Positions 53,340 through 63,073 of a DNA stretch of 64,000 nucleotides are shown here, in pieces; position 1 is the stretch's first letter, and each line of letters opens with the position of its first letter. The notes under the pieces were generated by a model. That model was not told the DNA's origin, did not search any database, and saw only the letters and a program-made list of their open reading frames with translations. The stretch spans positions 186,001-250,000 of the forward strand of contig BPGD01000001.1 in the NCBI GenBank assembly GCA_026002855.1. The letters run 5' to 3'. Both the position numbers and the translations under genes were made by a program. Source of the DNA: Bryobacteraceae bacterium (GTDB lineage Bacteria > Acidobacteriota > Terriglobia > Bryobacterales > Bryobacteraceae).

Positions 53340-54260
53340 TTACGCGCCGGCGAGCTTTTTCCTTGCATACGGGCGCGCGAACGCGGCCGGGGGGTTGTGG
53401 GCGGTGGTCTGCGCGGCGCGCCGGTAAGCGGCCATGGCGTCTTCCTTCTGCCCAAGCTTCTCGTAAGCCATGCCCATCAGGCACTGGATGAAAGGATCGT
53501 TCTGGTTCGCCTTCTTCAGGTGTTCGAGCGCGCCCTGCGGATCGCCCGTGTAGAGGGCCACGTAGCCGGCCAGATACGGAAAAAACGGCTCCTGCTGTTT
53601 GGCCATCTCCGGGTTTTCATCCAGCAGCCGCCGTGCGGCGGCCACGTGTTTCAGGGCCAGATCCTTCTGGCCGCGCCGTGCGGCCAGCCGCGCCAGGGCG
53701 TGCTCAAGGCGAAACTGCCAGAGGGCGCGGCGCTCGGGACGGATGTTGGGCTCCTGGAGTCCCAGCTCCGTTCCCTGACGGTAGAGCTTTTCGGCCTCGT
53801 CGAAGGCGCCGGCCTCGATGCAGACGCGGGCCACTTCATTGGCCGCTTCGCCGGCGGCAAAATGATTGCCGCGCTTCAGCCAGTAGTCGACGAGCATGCG
53901 GCCGTAACGGGCGCTGTTGGCGCAGTCGTTGTCAAAGGCGTATGACATGGCCATCTGGCGCCAGGCGACGGCGCGCGTCTGTTCGTCTCGCGCCGCGTCG
54001 GCGGACTTCTGGAAATACTGGCGCGCTTCGGCGGTGCGTCCCAGCAGGTCGAGCACGACGCCGGCGGCGTTCAGCGCCGCCGTGTTGGAAGGATCCTTCG
54101 CGATCTCCCGCTGGTAGAGCGCCAGCGCCTCATCGAGATTTCCGGCGCGGACAAGCTTCTGCCCCTCGCGGATGAATTCGGGAGCGTTCTGCTGCGGCGG
54201 CTGCGCCCAGGCGCCGGCAAAAATCAAAAGGCAGAGAAAATGTTTCGTCATCGTTGGCAT
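53340..54260 (-). CDS. exported TPR protein
   Basis: The 306-aa protein has a signal peptide (MPTMTKHFLCLLIFAGAWAQ) and several TPR units (NLDEALALYQREIAKDPSNT, DLLGRTAEARQYFQKSADAA, further units to the end). It probably scaffolds periplasmic proteins. Convergent with glgX and divergent from the next TPR gene. Confidence 0.75.
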   Translation of the reverse strand: MPTMTKHFLCLLIFAGAWAQPPQQNAPEFIREGQKLVRAGNLDEALALYQREIAKDPSNTAALNAAGVVLDLLGRTAEARQYFQKSADAARDEQTRAVAWRQMAMSYAFDNDCANSARYGRMLVDYWLKRGNHFAAGEAANEVARVCIEAGAFDEAEKLYRQGTELGLQEPNIRPERRALWQFRLEHALARLAARRGQKDLALKHVAAARRLLDENPEMAKQQEPFFPYLAGYVALYTGDPQGALEHLKKANQNDPFIQCLMGMAYEKLGQKEDAMAAYRRAAQTTAHNPPAAFARPYARKKLAGA

Positions 54261-54391
54261 CGCAGGCCCCTTTCCGGTTCCAGTGTCTCATGAGGCGCCG
54301 CCGGCGCGGCCGGGGTTACGCCCGCCCGGGACTCAACGTCTCGCCCCGGACCGGGCCCGGGCCACGGCCGGGCGGGTAGAATGGTGATTTC

Positions 54392-55078
54392 ATGCGCCGC
54401 TGGCTGGCACTGCTCGTCTGCACGACAATCGCGGCCACACCGCTTCCTCCAGACCTGAAGAAGGCGCGCGACGCTCAGGATCGCGCCCTCCTCGACCGCC
54501 TCGCTGCCGAAGCCGTTGCGGCGGCCCAGGCGCGCCCGGCAGACGCGCCCGCGCAGTACCGCGCGGCGCTGGCCGAGCTGGTCCGGGCGGAAGTCGCCAT
54601 GGAACAGCGCGACCGCAACACCGCGCGCGCCGCCGCCGAGGAGGGCATCCGCGTGGCGGAGAAGGCCGTGGCGCTGAAGCCTTCCACGGCCGACTACCAC
54701 CGTGTGCTCGGCGCCCTGTGCGCCCAGGTGATCCCCGCCAATCCGCTGCTGGGCCTTCGCTACGGCAAGTGCGCGATGGAAGAGGTGAACCGGGCGGTCG
54801 AGCTCGATCCGAAATCGGCCGACGCCTGGCTGAGCCGCGGGGTGGGCAATTTCTATCTGCCGGAATCGTTCGGCGGCGGCGCGGAGCTGGCGCTGAAGGA
54901 CATCGACAGGGCGCTTGAACTCGATCCCTCCCATGCGGACGCCTGGCTGTGGCGGGGGATCGTGCTGCGGAAGCTGAACCGCAACGCCGAGGCGCGCGAG
55001 GCCATCCAGAAGAGCCTGAAGCTGAACCCGGCGCGCATCTGGGCCAGGCAGCAGCTCGAAAAGACGCCCGCGCAGTGA
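54392..55078 (+). CDS. TPR protein with signal peptide
   Basis: The 228-aa product starts MRRWLALLVCTTIAATPLPP, a likely signal peptide, followed by TPR-like helices (VAEKAVALKPSTADYHRVLG, RAVELDPKSADAWLSRG, RALELDPSHADAWLWRGIVL). Its stop codon overlaps the GTG of the membrane protein gene, so the two are co-translated and may work together at the membrane. Confidence 0.75.
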   Translation: MRRWLALLVCTTIAATPLPPDLKKARDAQDRALLDRLAAEAVAAAQARPADAPAQYRAALAELVRAEVAMEQRDRNTARAAAEEGIRVAEKAVALKPSTADYHRVLGALCAQVIPANPLLGLRYGKCAMEEVNRAVELDPKSADAWLSRGVGNFYLPESFGGGAELALKDIDRALELDPSHADAWLWRGIVLRKLNRNAEAREAIQKSLKLNPARIWARQQLEKTPAQ

Positions 55079-56748
55079 ACCGCACGCTCGCCGCCGCGCT
55101 TTTGGCCGCTTACGCGCTGCTCGGCTGGACCGTCTATCCCGGGCGGACGTGGTTACACTCGGACACGCAGATCTATGTTCCGATCCTCGAGCGGCAGTAT
55201 GACCCCTCGTTGTTTGCGCGTGACGAAATTGCGCTGCGGCCGCATGTGAAGTTCACGTTTTACGACGAGATCGCGGTCAGGCTGCGGCGGGTCACGGGGC
55301 GGGATTTTCATGACGTGCTGTTCGCGCAGCAGCTCGTCTACCGCGCCGCGGGTGTCAGCGGGGCCTGGCTGATCGGGCTCGCCTTCGGCCTGCCGCCGGC
55401 GGGAGCGCTGGCCGCGGGTGCATTGTTCGGGCTGGGAGCGGTGATCAACGGCCCTGCCGTGCTGACGCTCGAATACGAGCCCGTGCCGCGCGGCTTTGCG
55501 GTATTGCTGATCACACTGGCCCTCGGCCTGGCGATGCACCGGAAATGGATCTGGGCCGGCGTGGCCGCGGTGCTGGCGACGCTTTATCATCCGACGACAA
55601 CGGCGCCTTTCTGGGTCTGTCTGCTGCTGCACTGGCGTTATGCGCATGACCGGCGGGAGGGCATCGCTTTCGAGGTTTCCGTGGCCGTGGCCGCAGCCGG
55701 ACTGGCGCTGTTTGCCTTTCTCCAGCCCTTCGGGGCGGACCGCCAGGTAATGATCGGCCGCATTCCGCCCGAACTCGAGCGGATCCAGAAGTATCGCGCC
55801 GCCTACAACTGGATCTCTCTGTGGCCGCATGCCTGGCTGTGGCAGTATCCGCTGCTCGGCGCGCTGGCCGTGGCGGCGTGGCGGCGCGTGCGCGGGCAAC
55901 TCGCGCCGGAGGCGCGGTTCCTTTCTTTGGCGCTGGTGGCCTACGGGCTGGCGATGCTCCCGCTTCAGTATCTGCTGCTGGACGTCGGCAAGTGGATCCT
56001 GATGCCCCAGTTTCAGCCGGCGCGCGCGGTGCTCTGGGTGGCCGTGATGGCGGAGCTGCTCGCGCTGGCCGCAGGGTGGCACGCCATGAAGGCGGGCCGC
56101 CGTGGCGAGGCCGCGTCGTGGCTGCTGGCGGCGTTTCTTCTGCCGGCGGCGGGCGCGGTTCCGCTGGTGGAACTCTGGCGATATCCGGAGCGGCTGGCCG
56201 CGACGGCGTTGGTGGCAGCGCTGGCATGGACAGGAGCGTGGAGACCGGCGGCGGCGCCGGCGCTGGCTGCCGCGGCCTTCTTCGCGATCCCCGCTGTCGG
56301 GCGTCTGCAACTCTACCCGAACCTGCATTCGCCGGAGCTGGAAGAAGCCGCCGCCTGGGCGCGCGCGTCAACAGGCAAAGACGATGTTTTCCTCTTTGCC
56401 GACTCGGGCCGGCGGCTGGAGCCGGGCATCTTTCGCGCCCTCGCGCTGCGGGCCCTGTATGTGGACTGGAAATCCGGCGGGCAGGCGAATCTGCTGCGCG
56501 ATTACGGCTACGAGTGGTGGCGCCGGTGGCAGGCCGTCGGCGAGGCGAGGCCGCCGCTTCTGCCACTGGACAGATACGCGCGGCTTGGCATCGACTGGAT
56601 CGTGATCTCAAAGGCCCATGTGCCGGCGGGAGCGAGGCCCGCGTTTCAGAACCGCCGCTGGGCGGTGGTCCCTACGAAATCCGCTCCGCCAGGAACCGCT
56701 CGACTTCCTCACGCGTGGGAATCGAAGTCTGCGCCCCCAGGCGGGTGA
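55075..56748 (+). CDS. polytopic membrane protein
   Basis: The 557-aa product starts at a GTG overlapping the previous stop codon. It has about ten hydrophobic segments (AAGVSGAWLIGLAFGLPPAG, GFAVLLITLALGLAM, AALFAFLQPF type). The first loop has WLHSDTQIYVPILERQYDPS, recalling membrane glycosyltransferase-like proteins of the DUF6798 or O-GlcNAc type, but no family is certain. Its 3' end overlaps the opposite-strand ribokinase gene by 77 bp. Confidence 0.65.
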   Translation: MNRTLAAALLAAYALLGWTVYPGRTWLHSDTQIYVPILERQYDPSLFARDEIALRPHVKFTFYDEIAVRLRRVTGRDFHDVLFAQQLVYRAAGVSGAWLIGLAFGLPPAGALAAGALFGLGAVINGPAVLTLEYEPVPRGFAVLLITLALGLAMHRKWIWAGVAAVLATLYHPTTTAPFWVCLLLHWRYAHDRREGIAFEVSVAVAAAGLALFAFLQPFGADRQVMIGRIPPELERIQKYRAAYNWISLWPHAWLWQYPLLGALAVAAWRRVRGQLAPEARFLSLALVAYGLAMLPLQYLLLDVGKWILMPQFQPARAVLWVAVMAELLALAAGWHAMKAGRRGEAASWLLAAFLLPAAGAVPLVELWRYPERLAATALVAALAWTGAWRPAAAPALAAAAFFAIPAVGRLQLYPNLHSPELEEAAAWARASTGKDDVFLFADSGRRLEPGIFRALALRALYVDWKSGGQANLLRDYGYEWWRRWQAVGEARPPLLPLDRYARLGIDWIVISKAHVPAGARPAFQNRRWAVVPTKSAPPGTARLPHAWESKSAPPGG

Positions 56749-57613
56749 CCGAAAGCGCCGCGGCGGCGTTGGCGAACCGCAGCGCTTCGGCGAGCGGCAT
56801 TCCTTCGGAAAGCGCCACGGCGAGCGCAGCGTTGAACGTATCGCCGGCCGCGGTGGCATCGACGGCCTCAACGGAGAAGGCCGGCGCATGGAGCTCGCCT
56901 CCGGGCCCGGAGTAGAAGCAGCCCTGGTCGCCAAGCTTGAGCACGACGGCGCGGGCGCCGCGGGCGCGCAGCGCCGCGGCCAGCGCCGGCGCATCGGCGA
57001 TGCCGATCCGCTGCGGCGCAAGTCCGGCCAGCAGACAGGCCTCGGTCTCGTTGGGAGTCAGCAGCCCCGCACCGCCCAGGACGTCCGGCGGCAGCGGCCG
57101 CGCCGGCGCGGGGTCAAGGATGGACAGCGCGCCGGCATCGGCGGCGAGGCGGAGCCCAGCGGTCACGGTTTCCAGCGGCGTTTCGAGCTGGAACAGGGCG
57201 CATGCGGCCGAAACAAAAGCTGTCCGTTCTGTTTCGAGGTCCGCCCGCGACAGCTCGTCATTGGCGCCCGGCGCAATGACAATCGAGTTCTGCCCGGTGC
57301 GGTCCACCCAGATGAGCGCCACGCCGGTCGGCGCGGCGCGGCAGCCGTGAATGCCGGACGGATCCACGCCGGCGGCGGCGAGGCTGGCGCGGAGATGGTC
57401 GGCGAACGAGTCGAACCCGACGCGCCCGATCATGCGCACCGGCCTGTCCCGGGCCAGCCGCGCGGCGGCGCAGGCCTGGTTGGCGCCCTTGCCGCCCGGA
57501 ATCATGCGGAAGTTTTCGCCGCGGGCTGTCTCGCCCGGCGCAGGCAGCCGGTCTACCTGCACGACGAAATCCATGTTCAGGGAGCCGATGACGAGGATGG
57601 TGCGCTGGGGCAT
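56672..57613 (-). CDS. rbsK: ribokinase-family carbohydrate kinase
   Basis: The 313-aa product has the PfkB signature near the N-terminus (VIGSLNMDFVVQVDRLPAPG, FRMIPGGKGANQACAAARL) and the C-terminal signature DATAAGDTFNAALAVALSEG with the catalytic aspartate. It phosphorylates ribose or a related sugar. Tail-to-tail overlap with the membrane protein gene is on the opposite strand. Confidence 0.85.
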   Translation of the reverse strand: MPQRTILVIGSLNMDFVVQVDRLPAPGETARGENFRMIPGGKGANQACAAARLARDRPVRMIGRVGFDSFADHLRASLAAAGVDPSGIHGCRAAPTGVALIWVDRTGQNSIVIAPGANDELSRADLETERTAFVSAACALFQLETPLETVTAGLRLAADAGALSILDPAPARPLPPDVLGGAGLLTPNETEACLLAGLAPQRIGIADAPALAAALRARGARAVVLKLGDQGCFYSGPGGELHAPAFSVEAVDATAAGDTFNAALAVALSEGMPLAEALRFANAAAALSVTRLGAQTSIPTREEVERFLAERIS

Positions 57614-57646
57614 CGCCCGTATCTTAACCGGTGGCGGGGCGGGCCG

Positions 57647-58237
57647 TTACTGGCGGGCCAGATCGATGCCGTAGCTTTTGAGCGCTTCGGCGTAATAGCG
57701 GCCGTGGAGGATCTTCCACTCTTCGGTGCCGTCGATGACCTCGCGCTTGTGGCTGCGGATCTTTTCCCGGGCCTGGCGGTCGGCCTTCTCTTCGATCTGG
57801 AGGATCTCCGTGATCAGGCGGACCAGCTCGAGACGGACGTCGTTGGCGTCCTTCTTCAGGCGGCAGGCGCGCGAGCGGCGCAGCCCGGCGATCAGCTTGT
57901 GGGAAATCTCGGTGATCTTGTCGCGGCTCAGCTTCATGCCGTCGCCGGTTTCGCGCCCGCTGGCCCGCACGATGCGGCGCTGCTGGATGAGCTGGTTCTT
58001 GATCCGACGGAACATCTCCGAGTAGCTGATGCCATTGTTGGCCATGTACACGGAGTACTCTTCGAGCAGGTTGCGAACCTCCTCGTTGAGCCGGTCCTCG
58101 ACGGCCAGTTCATCGAGGATGATCTTTTCGATCAGCTCGGAGACGGCGCCCGGTTCGATGACTTCGAGATAATTCGAGCCGATGCCTGAAGTCACCTTGC
58201 GGCTGAGGTAAGAAACGAATTCTTTCGGAAGCAGCAT
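57647..58237 (-). CDS. DUF507 family protein
   Basis: The product has 196 residues from the ATG of MLLPKEFVSYLSRKV; a TTG-initiated extension of 17 residues is less likely. Both halves resemble each other: KEFVSYLSRKVTSGI in the first and MKLSRDKITEISHKLIAGLR in the second. The DUF507 motif is thus present twice. Function unknown; the family is widespread in Acidobacteria and Deltaproteobacteria. Confidence 0.8.
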   Translation of the reverse strand: MLLPKEFVSYLSRKVTSGIGSNYLEVIEPGAVSELIEKIILDELAVEDRLNEEVRNLLEEYSVYMANNGISYSEMFRRIKNQLIQQRRIVRASGRETGDGMKLSRDKITEISHKLIAGLRRSRACRLKKDANDVRLELVRLITEILQIEEKADRQAREKIRSHKREVIDGTEEWKILHGRYYAEALKSYGIDLARQ

Positions 58238-58342
58238 TCCGGGCGGGGCGCTCTCGCCCTCATATTTCAGTCTAAGGATCGCGCCCAAAGGCTGTCAAAT
58301 CCGCAACATCGGCCCTGCGGCGCGCGCTACAGTGGGAGAATC

Positions 58343-59026
58343 ATGAACGGGCTCATCGAATATCTGCTCCAGGTCGACACGCCGACGCTTTCCAACGCGA
58401 TCGAGCTGCTCAATATCCGGCCGCGAAATGCGGGTTTTGCGCCGCTTACCCTGCGGTGCCTGTTTCCGGAGCTCGGACCGATGGCCGGCTACGCGGTGAC
58501 CGCGCAGGTGGAAACCGTGACGCAGGCGGCGCCGGGCGGCCCGGAGGGGCATGTGGAGCTGTACCGGCTGGTGGAATCGAGCCCGAAGCCGGCGGTGGTC
58601 GTTCTCCAGGAGATCGGCGGCTTTCCTGATTTTGCCGCCCACTGCGGAGAAGTGATGGCAACATTCTTCCGGCGGCTGGGAGCGGTCGGGCTGGTTTCCG
58701 ACTGCGCCGTGAGAGATCTCGCCGAGGTGCGGGCGCTCGGATTCCACCTGTTCGCCCGCGGCGCATGTGCGTCGCACGCGTATTTCCGCATCGTGCGCAC
58801 GGGCGTTCCGGTGACCGTGTGCGGGCTGCCCGTGCGCCCCAGAGAGCTGCTGCACGGGGATGAGAACGGACTGATCACGGTGCCGGAGGCGGGCCTGGAC
58901 CGGCTGAAAGAGGCGGTCGAGGACGTGCGCCGCAACGAGCGCCGCATCATGGACTACGCTCGCAGCCCGGAGTTTACCGTGGACGGCTTTGCGGCAATGG
59001 CAGGGCGAAGCTACAGCCAGAGATAG
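58343..59026 (+). CDS. RraA-like / HMG aldolase family protein
   Basis: The 227-aa product matches the RraA fold: GYAVTAQVET, AVVVLQEIGG in the middle, LGAVGLVSDCAVRDLAEVRA with the substrate-binding Arg/Asp region, and PVTVCGLPVRPRELLHGDEN near the end. These proteins act as 4-hydroxy-4-methyl-2-oxoglutarate or oxaloacetate aldolases or as RNase E regulators. The conserved G-D-x-D-G is GDENG here, so activity is uncertain. It is upstream of an M24 peptidase gene. Confidence 0.8.
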   Translation: MNGLIEYLLQVDTPTLSNAIELLNIRPRNAGFAPLTLRCLFPELGPMAGYAVTAQVETVTQAAPGGPEGHVELYRLVESSPKPAVVVLQEIGGFPDFAAHCGEVMATFFRRLGAVGLVSDCAVRDLAEVRALGFHLFARGACASHAYFRIVRTGVPVTVCGLPVRPRELLHGDENGLITVPEAGLDRLKEAVEDVRRNERRIMDYARSPEFTVDGFAAMAGRSYSQR

Positions 59027-59054
59027 CAGTTTGCATTTGTTACAATTAGAGGGT

Positions 59055-60143
59055 TTGCCCCATCCAACCGATGCCCGAGCCGGCAGGCGCCGGAAGCTGC
59101 TCGAGGCCGTCGCGGAGCTGCGCTGCGATGCGGCGCTGGTGACGCACCTCGCCAACGTCCGATATTTGAGCGGGTTTACCGGCAGCAACGGAATCCTCCT
59201 TCTTACGGGCCGCTCGGCCATTCTGTTCACTGACCCGCGCTATGACATTCAGGCGCACGAGGAATGCGATTGCCGCGTCCGCATCGTGCGGGGCTCCACG
59301 TGGGAAGGCGTCTGGAAGCATCTGGCAGGGCGGCGTCTCCGCGTGGCGATGGAGGCCGACCGCGTGAGCCACGACGTCTGGTTGGAGACGGCGCGGCGGC
59401 TTGGCAGAGAGGCGCGACTGGTGGCGTCGCGCGGGTTGGTGGAGCGGCTGCGTCGGCTGAAGTCGCCTGAGGAAGTGGAAGCGATCCGCGCCTCGGCCCG
59501 CGTATGCGGGCAGGCATTCCTGGAAACAGCCCGGACGCTGCGGCCCGAAATGACAGAGCGGGACGCGGCGGCAGAACTCGACTGCCGGATGCGGCGGCTG
59601 GGCGCGGACGCACCCGCCTTCGAAACGATCGTCGCCGCCGGCGCGCGCGCGGCGCTTCCGCATGCGCGGCCGGGAGCGGCCCGGCTGGGCCGTGGCCCGG
59701 TGCTCATCGACATGGGCGCCAGCGTCGGCGGCTGGATGAGCGACATGACGCGCATGGTCTGCCTCGGGCAGCCCGCGCGGGAGTTCGTGCGCCTGTTCAA
59801 GGCGGTGCGGGAGGCGCAGACGGCCGCTCTTGAGTCCGTGCGGGCGGGCGTGCCCGCACGGCGCGTCGACGCCGCCGCCAGGAGGACGCTGAAGCAACGA
59901 GGCCTGGACCGCTTTTTCACCCACTCGACCGGGCACGGCGTGGGCCTTGAGATCCACGAGATGCCGCGGCTGGGCGCAAAGTCCGATGATGTGCTTGAGG
60001 CAGGCATGGTCGTGACGGTGGAGCCGGGCGTCTATCTGGCCGGGACGGCGGGCGTCCGGATCGAGGATACTGTGCTGGTGACGGAGTCAGGCGCGGAGAT
60101 TCTGACCCCCGTCGAGAAGGACTTATTGGTATTGTCATCATGA
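59055..60143 (+). CDS. M24 family Xaa-Pro aminopeptidase-like protein
   Basis: This start, a TTG preceded by AGAGG, gives 362 residues; an ATG at 58989 would overlap the RraA-like gene. The N-terminal creatinase-like domain ([20 protein letters not shown]) is followed by the pita-bread domain with metal ligands in [40 protein letters not shown] and [10 protein letters not shown]. It removes N-terminal residues before proline. Its stop overlaps accB by 4 nt (ATGA), a frequent arrangement in bacterial acc operons. Confidence 0.88.
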   Translation: MPHPTDARAGRRRKLLEAVAELRCDAALVTHLANVRYLSGFTGSNGILLLTGRSAILFTDPRYDIQAHEECDCRVRIVRGSTWEGVWKHLAGRRLRVAMEADRVSHDVWLETARRLGREARLVASRGLVERLRRLKSPEEVEAIRASARVCGQAFLETARTLRPEMTERDAAAELDCRMRRLGADAPAFETIVAAGARAALPHARPGAARLGRGPVLIDMGASVGGWMSDMTRMVCLGQPAREFVRLFKAVREAQTAALESVRAGVPARRVDAAARRTLKQRGLDRFFTHSTGHGVGLEIHEMPRLGAKSDDVLEAGMVVTVEPGVYLAGTAGVRIEDTVLVTESGAEILTPVEKDLLVLSS

Positions 60144-60655
60144 CGATTGAAGAGATTCGCGAGCTGATCCAAGTGGTGTGCTCGAGCGGCATCGCCGAGC
60201 TGGAAGTGCAGCGCGGGGAGAACCGCGTCTGGATCAAGCGCACCGCGGGCGCCGTAACAGCAGAGGCGCCTGCCGCCTTCGTGGCGGCGGCAGCGGCCCC
60301 CCAGACGCCTGCGATGGCTCCCGCGTCACCCGTCGCCCCGGCGCCCGACAGCGTGACCGTCGCCGCTCCGCAGGCGGCCCCGCCGGCCGGCACGCCGGAT
60401 CTGACGGATCCGACCTTGCAGCCGGTGAAAAGTCCCATCGTGGGCACCTTCTACGAAGCTCCGGCGCCTGGCGCCGAGCCGTTCGTCAAGGTAGGCGATG
60501 TGATCCGGCCCGGCCAGGTCCTGTGCATCATCGAGTCGATGAAACTGATGAACGAGATCGAGGCCGAGATTTCGGGTACGATTGTCAAACGGCTTGTGGA
60601 GAACGGCCAGCCGGTGGAATACGGCGAAGTGCTGTTCCTGGTGAAGCCAAGCTGA
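60140..60655 (+). CDS. accB: acetyl-CoA carboxylase biotin carboxyl carrier protein
   Basis: The 171-aa protein has a short N-terminal domain, a Pro/Ala-rich linker at about 40-90, and a biotinyl domain with the [13 protein letters not shown] motif (biotin lysine K135). The domain is complete to the C-terminal FLVKPS. It carries the carboxyl group in fatty acid synthesis. accC follows 5 nt after its stop codon. Confidence 0.95.
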   Translation: MTIEEIRELIQVVCSSGIAELEVQRGENRVWIKRTAGAVTAEAPAAFVAAAAAPQTPAMAPASPVAPAPDSVTVAAPQAAPPAGTPDLTDPTLQPVKSPIVGTFYEAPAPGAEPFVKVGDVIRPGQVLCIIESMKLMNEIEAEISGTIVKRLVENGQPVEYGEVLFLVKPS

Positions 60656-60660
60656 GGCGC

Positions 60661-62028
60661 ATGTTCCAGAAGGTTCTCATTGCCAACCGCGGCGAGATCG
60701 CCGTGCGCGTCATCGCCGCCTGCAAGGATCTCGGCATCCGCACCGTGGCCGTGTACTCGGAAGCGGACCGCTATTCGCTGCACGTCCGCTATGCCGACGA
60801 AGCGCTCTGCATTGGTCCGGCCAAGAGCACGCTGAGCTACCTGAACATCCCGGCGGTGATCAGCGCCGCCGAGATCACCAATGCCGACGCCATCCATCCG
60901 GGTTACGGCTTTCTGAGCGAAAACGCCGATTTCGCCGAAGTCTGCCGCGCCTCGGCCATCAAATTCATCGGCCCGGCGCCGGAAGTGATCCGGATGATGG
61001 GGCTGAAACAGCTGGCGCGAGCGAAGATGAGGGAGCACGGAGTGCCGATTCTGCCCGGCTCGGAAGGAGTCCTCAAGACGGCCGAGGAGGCGCAGGAAAC
61101 GGCCGCGAGAATCGGCTATCCGGTCATGCTGAAGGCATCGGCCGGCGGCGGCGGACGCGGCATGCGGGTGGTCCGCACGCCGGAGGAGCTGCCCTCGCTG
61201 TTTTCGCAGGCGCAGCAGGAGGCGGCCAACGCCTTCTCCAACGGCGACCTCTACTGCGAGAAGTTCATCGAGCGGCCGAGGCACATCGAGTTCCAGGTTC
61301 TGGCCGACGAGCACGGCAATGTGGAGGTGCTCGGTGAGCGCGAGTGCTCCATCCAGCGCCGTCACCAGAAACTCATTGAGGAATCGCCCAGCCCGGCACT
61401 GACCCCTGAACGGCGCCAGCGGATGTGCCGCGCGCTGAAGGAAGCCTTTGCCGCCATCGGATATACCAATGCGGGCACGGTCGAGTTCCTGATGGACGAG
61501 ACCGGTGAACTGTATTTCATCGAAGTGAACGCGCGCATCCAGGTAGAGCACCCGGTGACGGAGATGGTCACCGGAGTGGACCTGGTGAAGGCACAGCTCC
61601 GTATTGCGATGGGAGAGCGGCTGGAGACGATTCTGGGCGGACCGGTCGAGATGCGCGGCCACGCCATCGAGTGCCGGATCAACGCCGAGCATCCGGCCAC
61701 CTTCGTTCCCTCCCCCGGCCGGATTCAGACGCTGTGCCTGCCCGGCTCGATTGGCATCCGCGTGGACACGGCCGCTTACGCCGGCGGCACGATTCCGCCG
61801 TACTACGATTCGCTGGTGGCCAAGCTGATCGCCCACGGCAGCGACCGCGAAGAGGCCATCCGCCGGATGCAGCGTGCGCTGGACATGTTCGTGGTGGATG
61901 GCATCCACACGTCGCTCCCGCTCCACCAGCAGATTCTGGCCGACCCGGAGTTTCGGGCGGGAGCCTTCGACACGCATTTCATTGAGCGCTTCCTCCGTGC
62001 GGCCAGGCAGAACACGGCGCACGGTTAG
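60661..62028 (+). CDS. accC: acetyl-CoA carboxylase biotin carboxylase subunit
   Basis: The 455-aa product shows the family signatures: [14 protein letters not shown], the [17 protein letters not shown] segment, the ATP loop [14 protein letters not shown], and [16 protein letters not shown] with catalytic residues. It carboxylates the biotin of AccB using ATP and bicarbonate. It forms an operon with accB and the M24 peptidase gene. Confidence 0.96.
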   Translation: MFQKVLIANRGEIAVRVIAACKDLGIRTVAVYSEADRYSLHVRYADEALCIGPAKSTLSYLNIPAVISAAEITNADAIHPGYGFLSENADFAEVCRASAIKFIGPAPEVIRMMGLKQLARAKMREHGVPILPGSEGVLKTAEEAQETAARIGYPVMLKASAGGGGRGMRVVRTPEELPSLFSQAQQEAANAFSNGDLYCEKFIERPRHIEFQVLADEHGNVEVLGERECSIQRRHQKLIEESPSPALTPERRQRMCRALKEAFAAIGYTNAGTVEFLMDETGELYFIEVNARIQVEHPVTEMVTGVDLVKAQLRIAMGERLETILGGPVEMRGHAIECRINAEHPATFVPSPGRIQTLCLPGSIGIRVDTAAYAGGTIPPYYDSLVAKLIAHGSDREEAIRRMQRALDMFVVDGIHTSLPLHQQILADPEFRAGAFDTHFIERFLRAARQNTAHG

Positions 62029-62180
62029 AGACTCCGCTGGCGGGGCGCGGAGCCGGCCGCAGCCTGGTACTCATAAATCTCCCTGTACGAAATCCCATGT
62101 TTCTCTTGACCTGAGCGCTTGGTTCCAGTAGTCTTAGAACGATGCATGTCACCCAGGCTGCATCTCGGAGGAGACAACAA

Positions 62181-62936
62181 ATGAAAGTGCTCAGGCTCTC
62201 TCTTCTGTCAGGAATCATGGCGGTGCTGGCCTCCGGCACACCGATTCCCGGCCTTGTAAGCACGGGAACGGGCGCGACCGGTGCGGCCGACCCTGCCTGG
62301 ACCGTGGCCTACTCGGCAACTCCGGGTCCAACATCCCTCAGCTTCGCCCCGGCCATCGTAACTGTGGACACCGGCTTCCCCTTCCCATACTGGGTCACGA
62401 ACTCATCCACATCAAAGTGGGTGTCGCCAAACGCCGAGTACGGCCCGGGGTCGGGCGTCTACGACGATGCCGTCGGTTACTACTTCTACCAGTTGAGTTT
62501 CAATCTGGGGCCTGGCTACGATCCGGCAACCGGGACCTTCACGTTCCGTTTCTCGGGCGACAACTGGCTGACCTCCATCTGGCTGAATTCCACCCAGATT
62601 GTCACCGGCTACGAAGGCCCCGGCGTTCTGAACCACAATTACTGGACCTCCCCGATTACGGTCACCGCCGGGCCGGGATCCGGACTCGTAAGCGGCGTCA
62701 ATAACCTGGTGGTGGTCGTTTACAATACGGGCATCCCCGGGGGAACCAACCCTCAGGACATGTCTACCTGGAACCCTGGAGGCCTCCGCTTCGAGGTTCT
62801 CGACTCGTCCATCGTATTCCTGCCTCCGGAGGGAGGCGGCGGAGAAGAGGGTCCGGTGATCCCCGAGCCGGCGGCCTTTGTCCTCTGCGGGCTCGGGCTT
62901 GCCTCTCTGGGCTTGATGAAGCTGCGCAGGGCCTGA
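62181..62936 (+). CDS. PEP-CTERM exported protein
   Basis: GGAGGAG before the ATG decides the start; the product has 251 residues. It has a signal peptide (MKVLRLSLLSGIMAVLASGT), a beta-rich body, and the C-terminal sorting signal IPEPAAFVLCGLGLASLGLM followed by basic residues KLRRA. Such proteins are exported and processed by exosortase in biofilm-type surfaces. Confidence 0.88.
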   Translation: MKVLRLSLLSGIMAVLASGTPIPGLVSTGTGATGAADPAWTVAYSATPGPTSLSFAPAIVTVDTGFPFPYWVTNSSTSKWVSPNAEYGPGSGVYDDAVGYYFYQLSFNLGPGYDPATGTFTFRFSGDNWLTSIWLNSTQIVTGYEGPGVLNHNYWTSPITVTAGPGSGLVSGVNNLVVVVYNTGIPGGTNPQDMSTWNPGGLRFEVLDSSIVFLPPEGGGGEEGPVIPEPAAFVLCGLGLASLGLMKLRRA

Positions 62937-62973
62937 GCTCCTGCAAGCCGCCGACGGATTCTTCCCCCTTCAG

Positions 62974-63013
62974 ATCCCTCCGGCGTCCCTCGGCACCGGA
63001 GGGATTTTTCTTT
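62974..63013 (+). terminator. Rho-independent terminator after the PEP-CTERM gene
   Basis: ATCCCTCCGG (62974-62983) pairs with CCGGAGGGAT (62996-63005) and is followed by TTTTTCTTT. The structure has the classical form of a strong terminator. Confidence 0.75.
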
Positions 63014-63073
63014 CCAGGTTCCCGTTTACAACGGGCGGCGAAGGTCATATTGTGGAGTGCGGAGGGAGCGGCC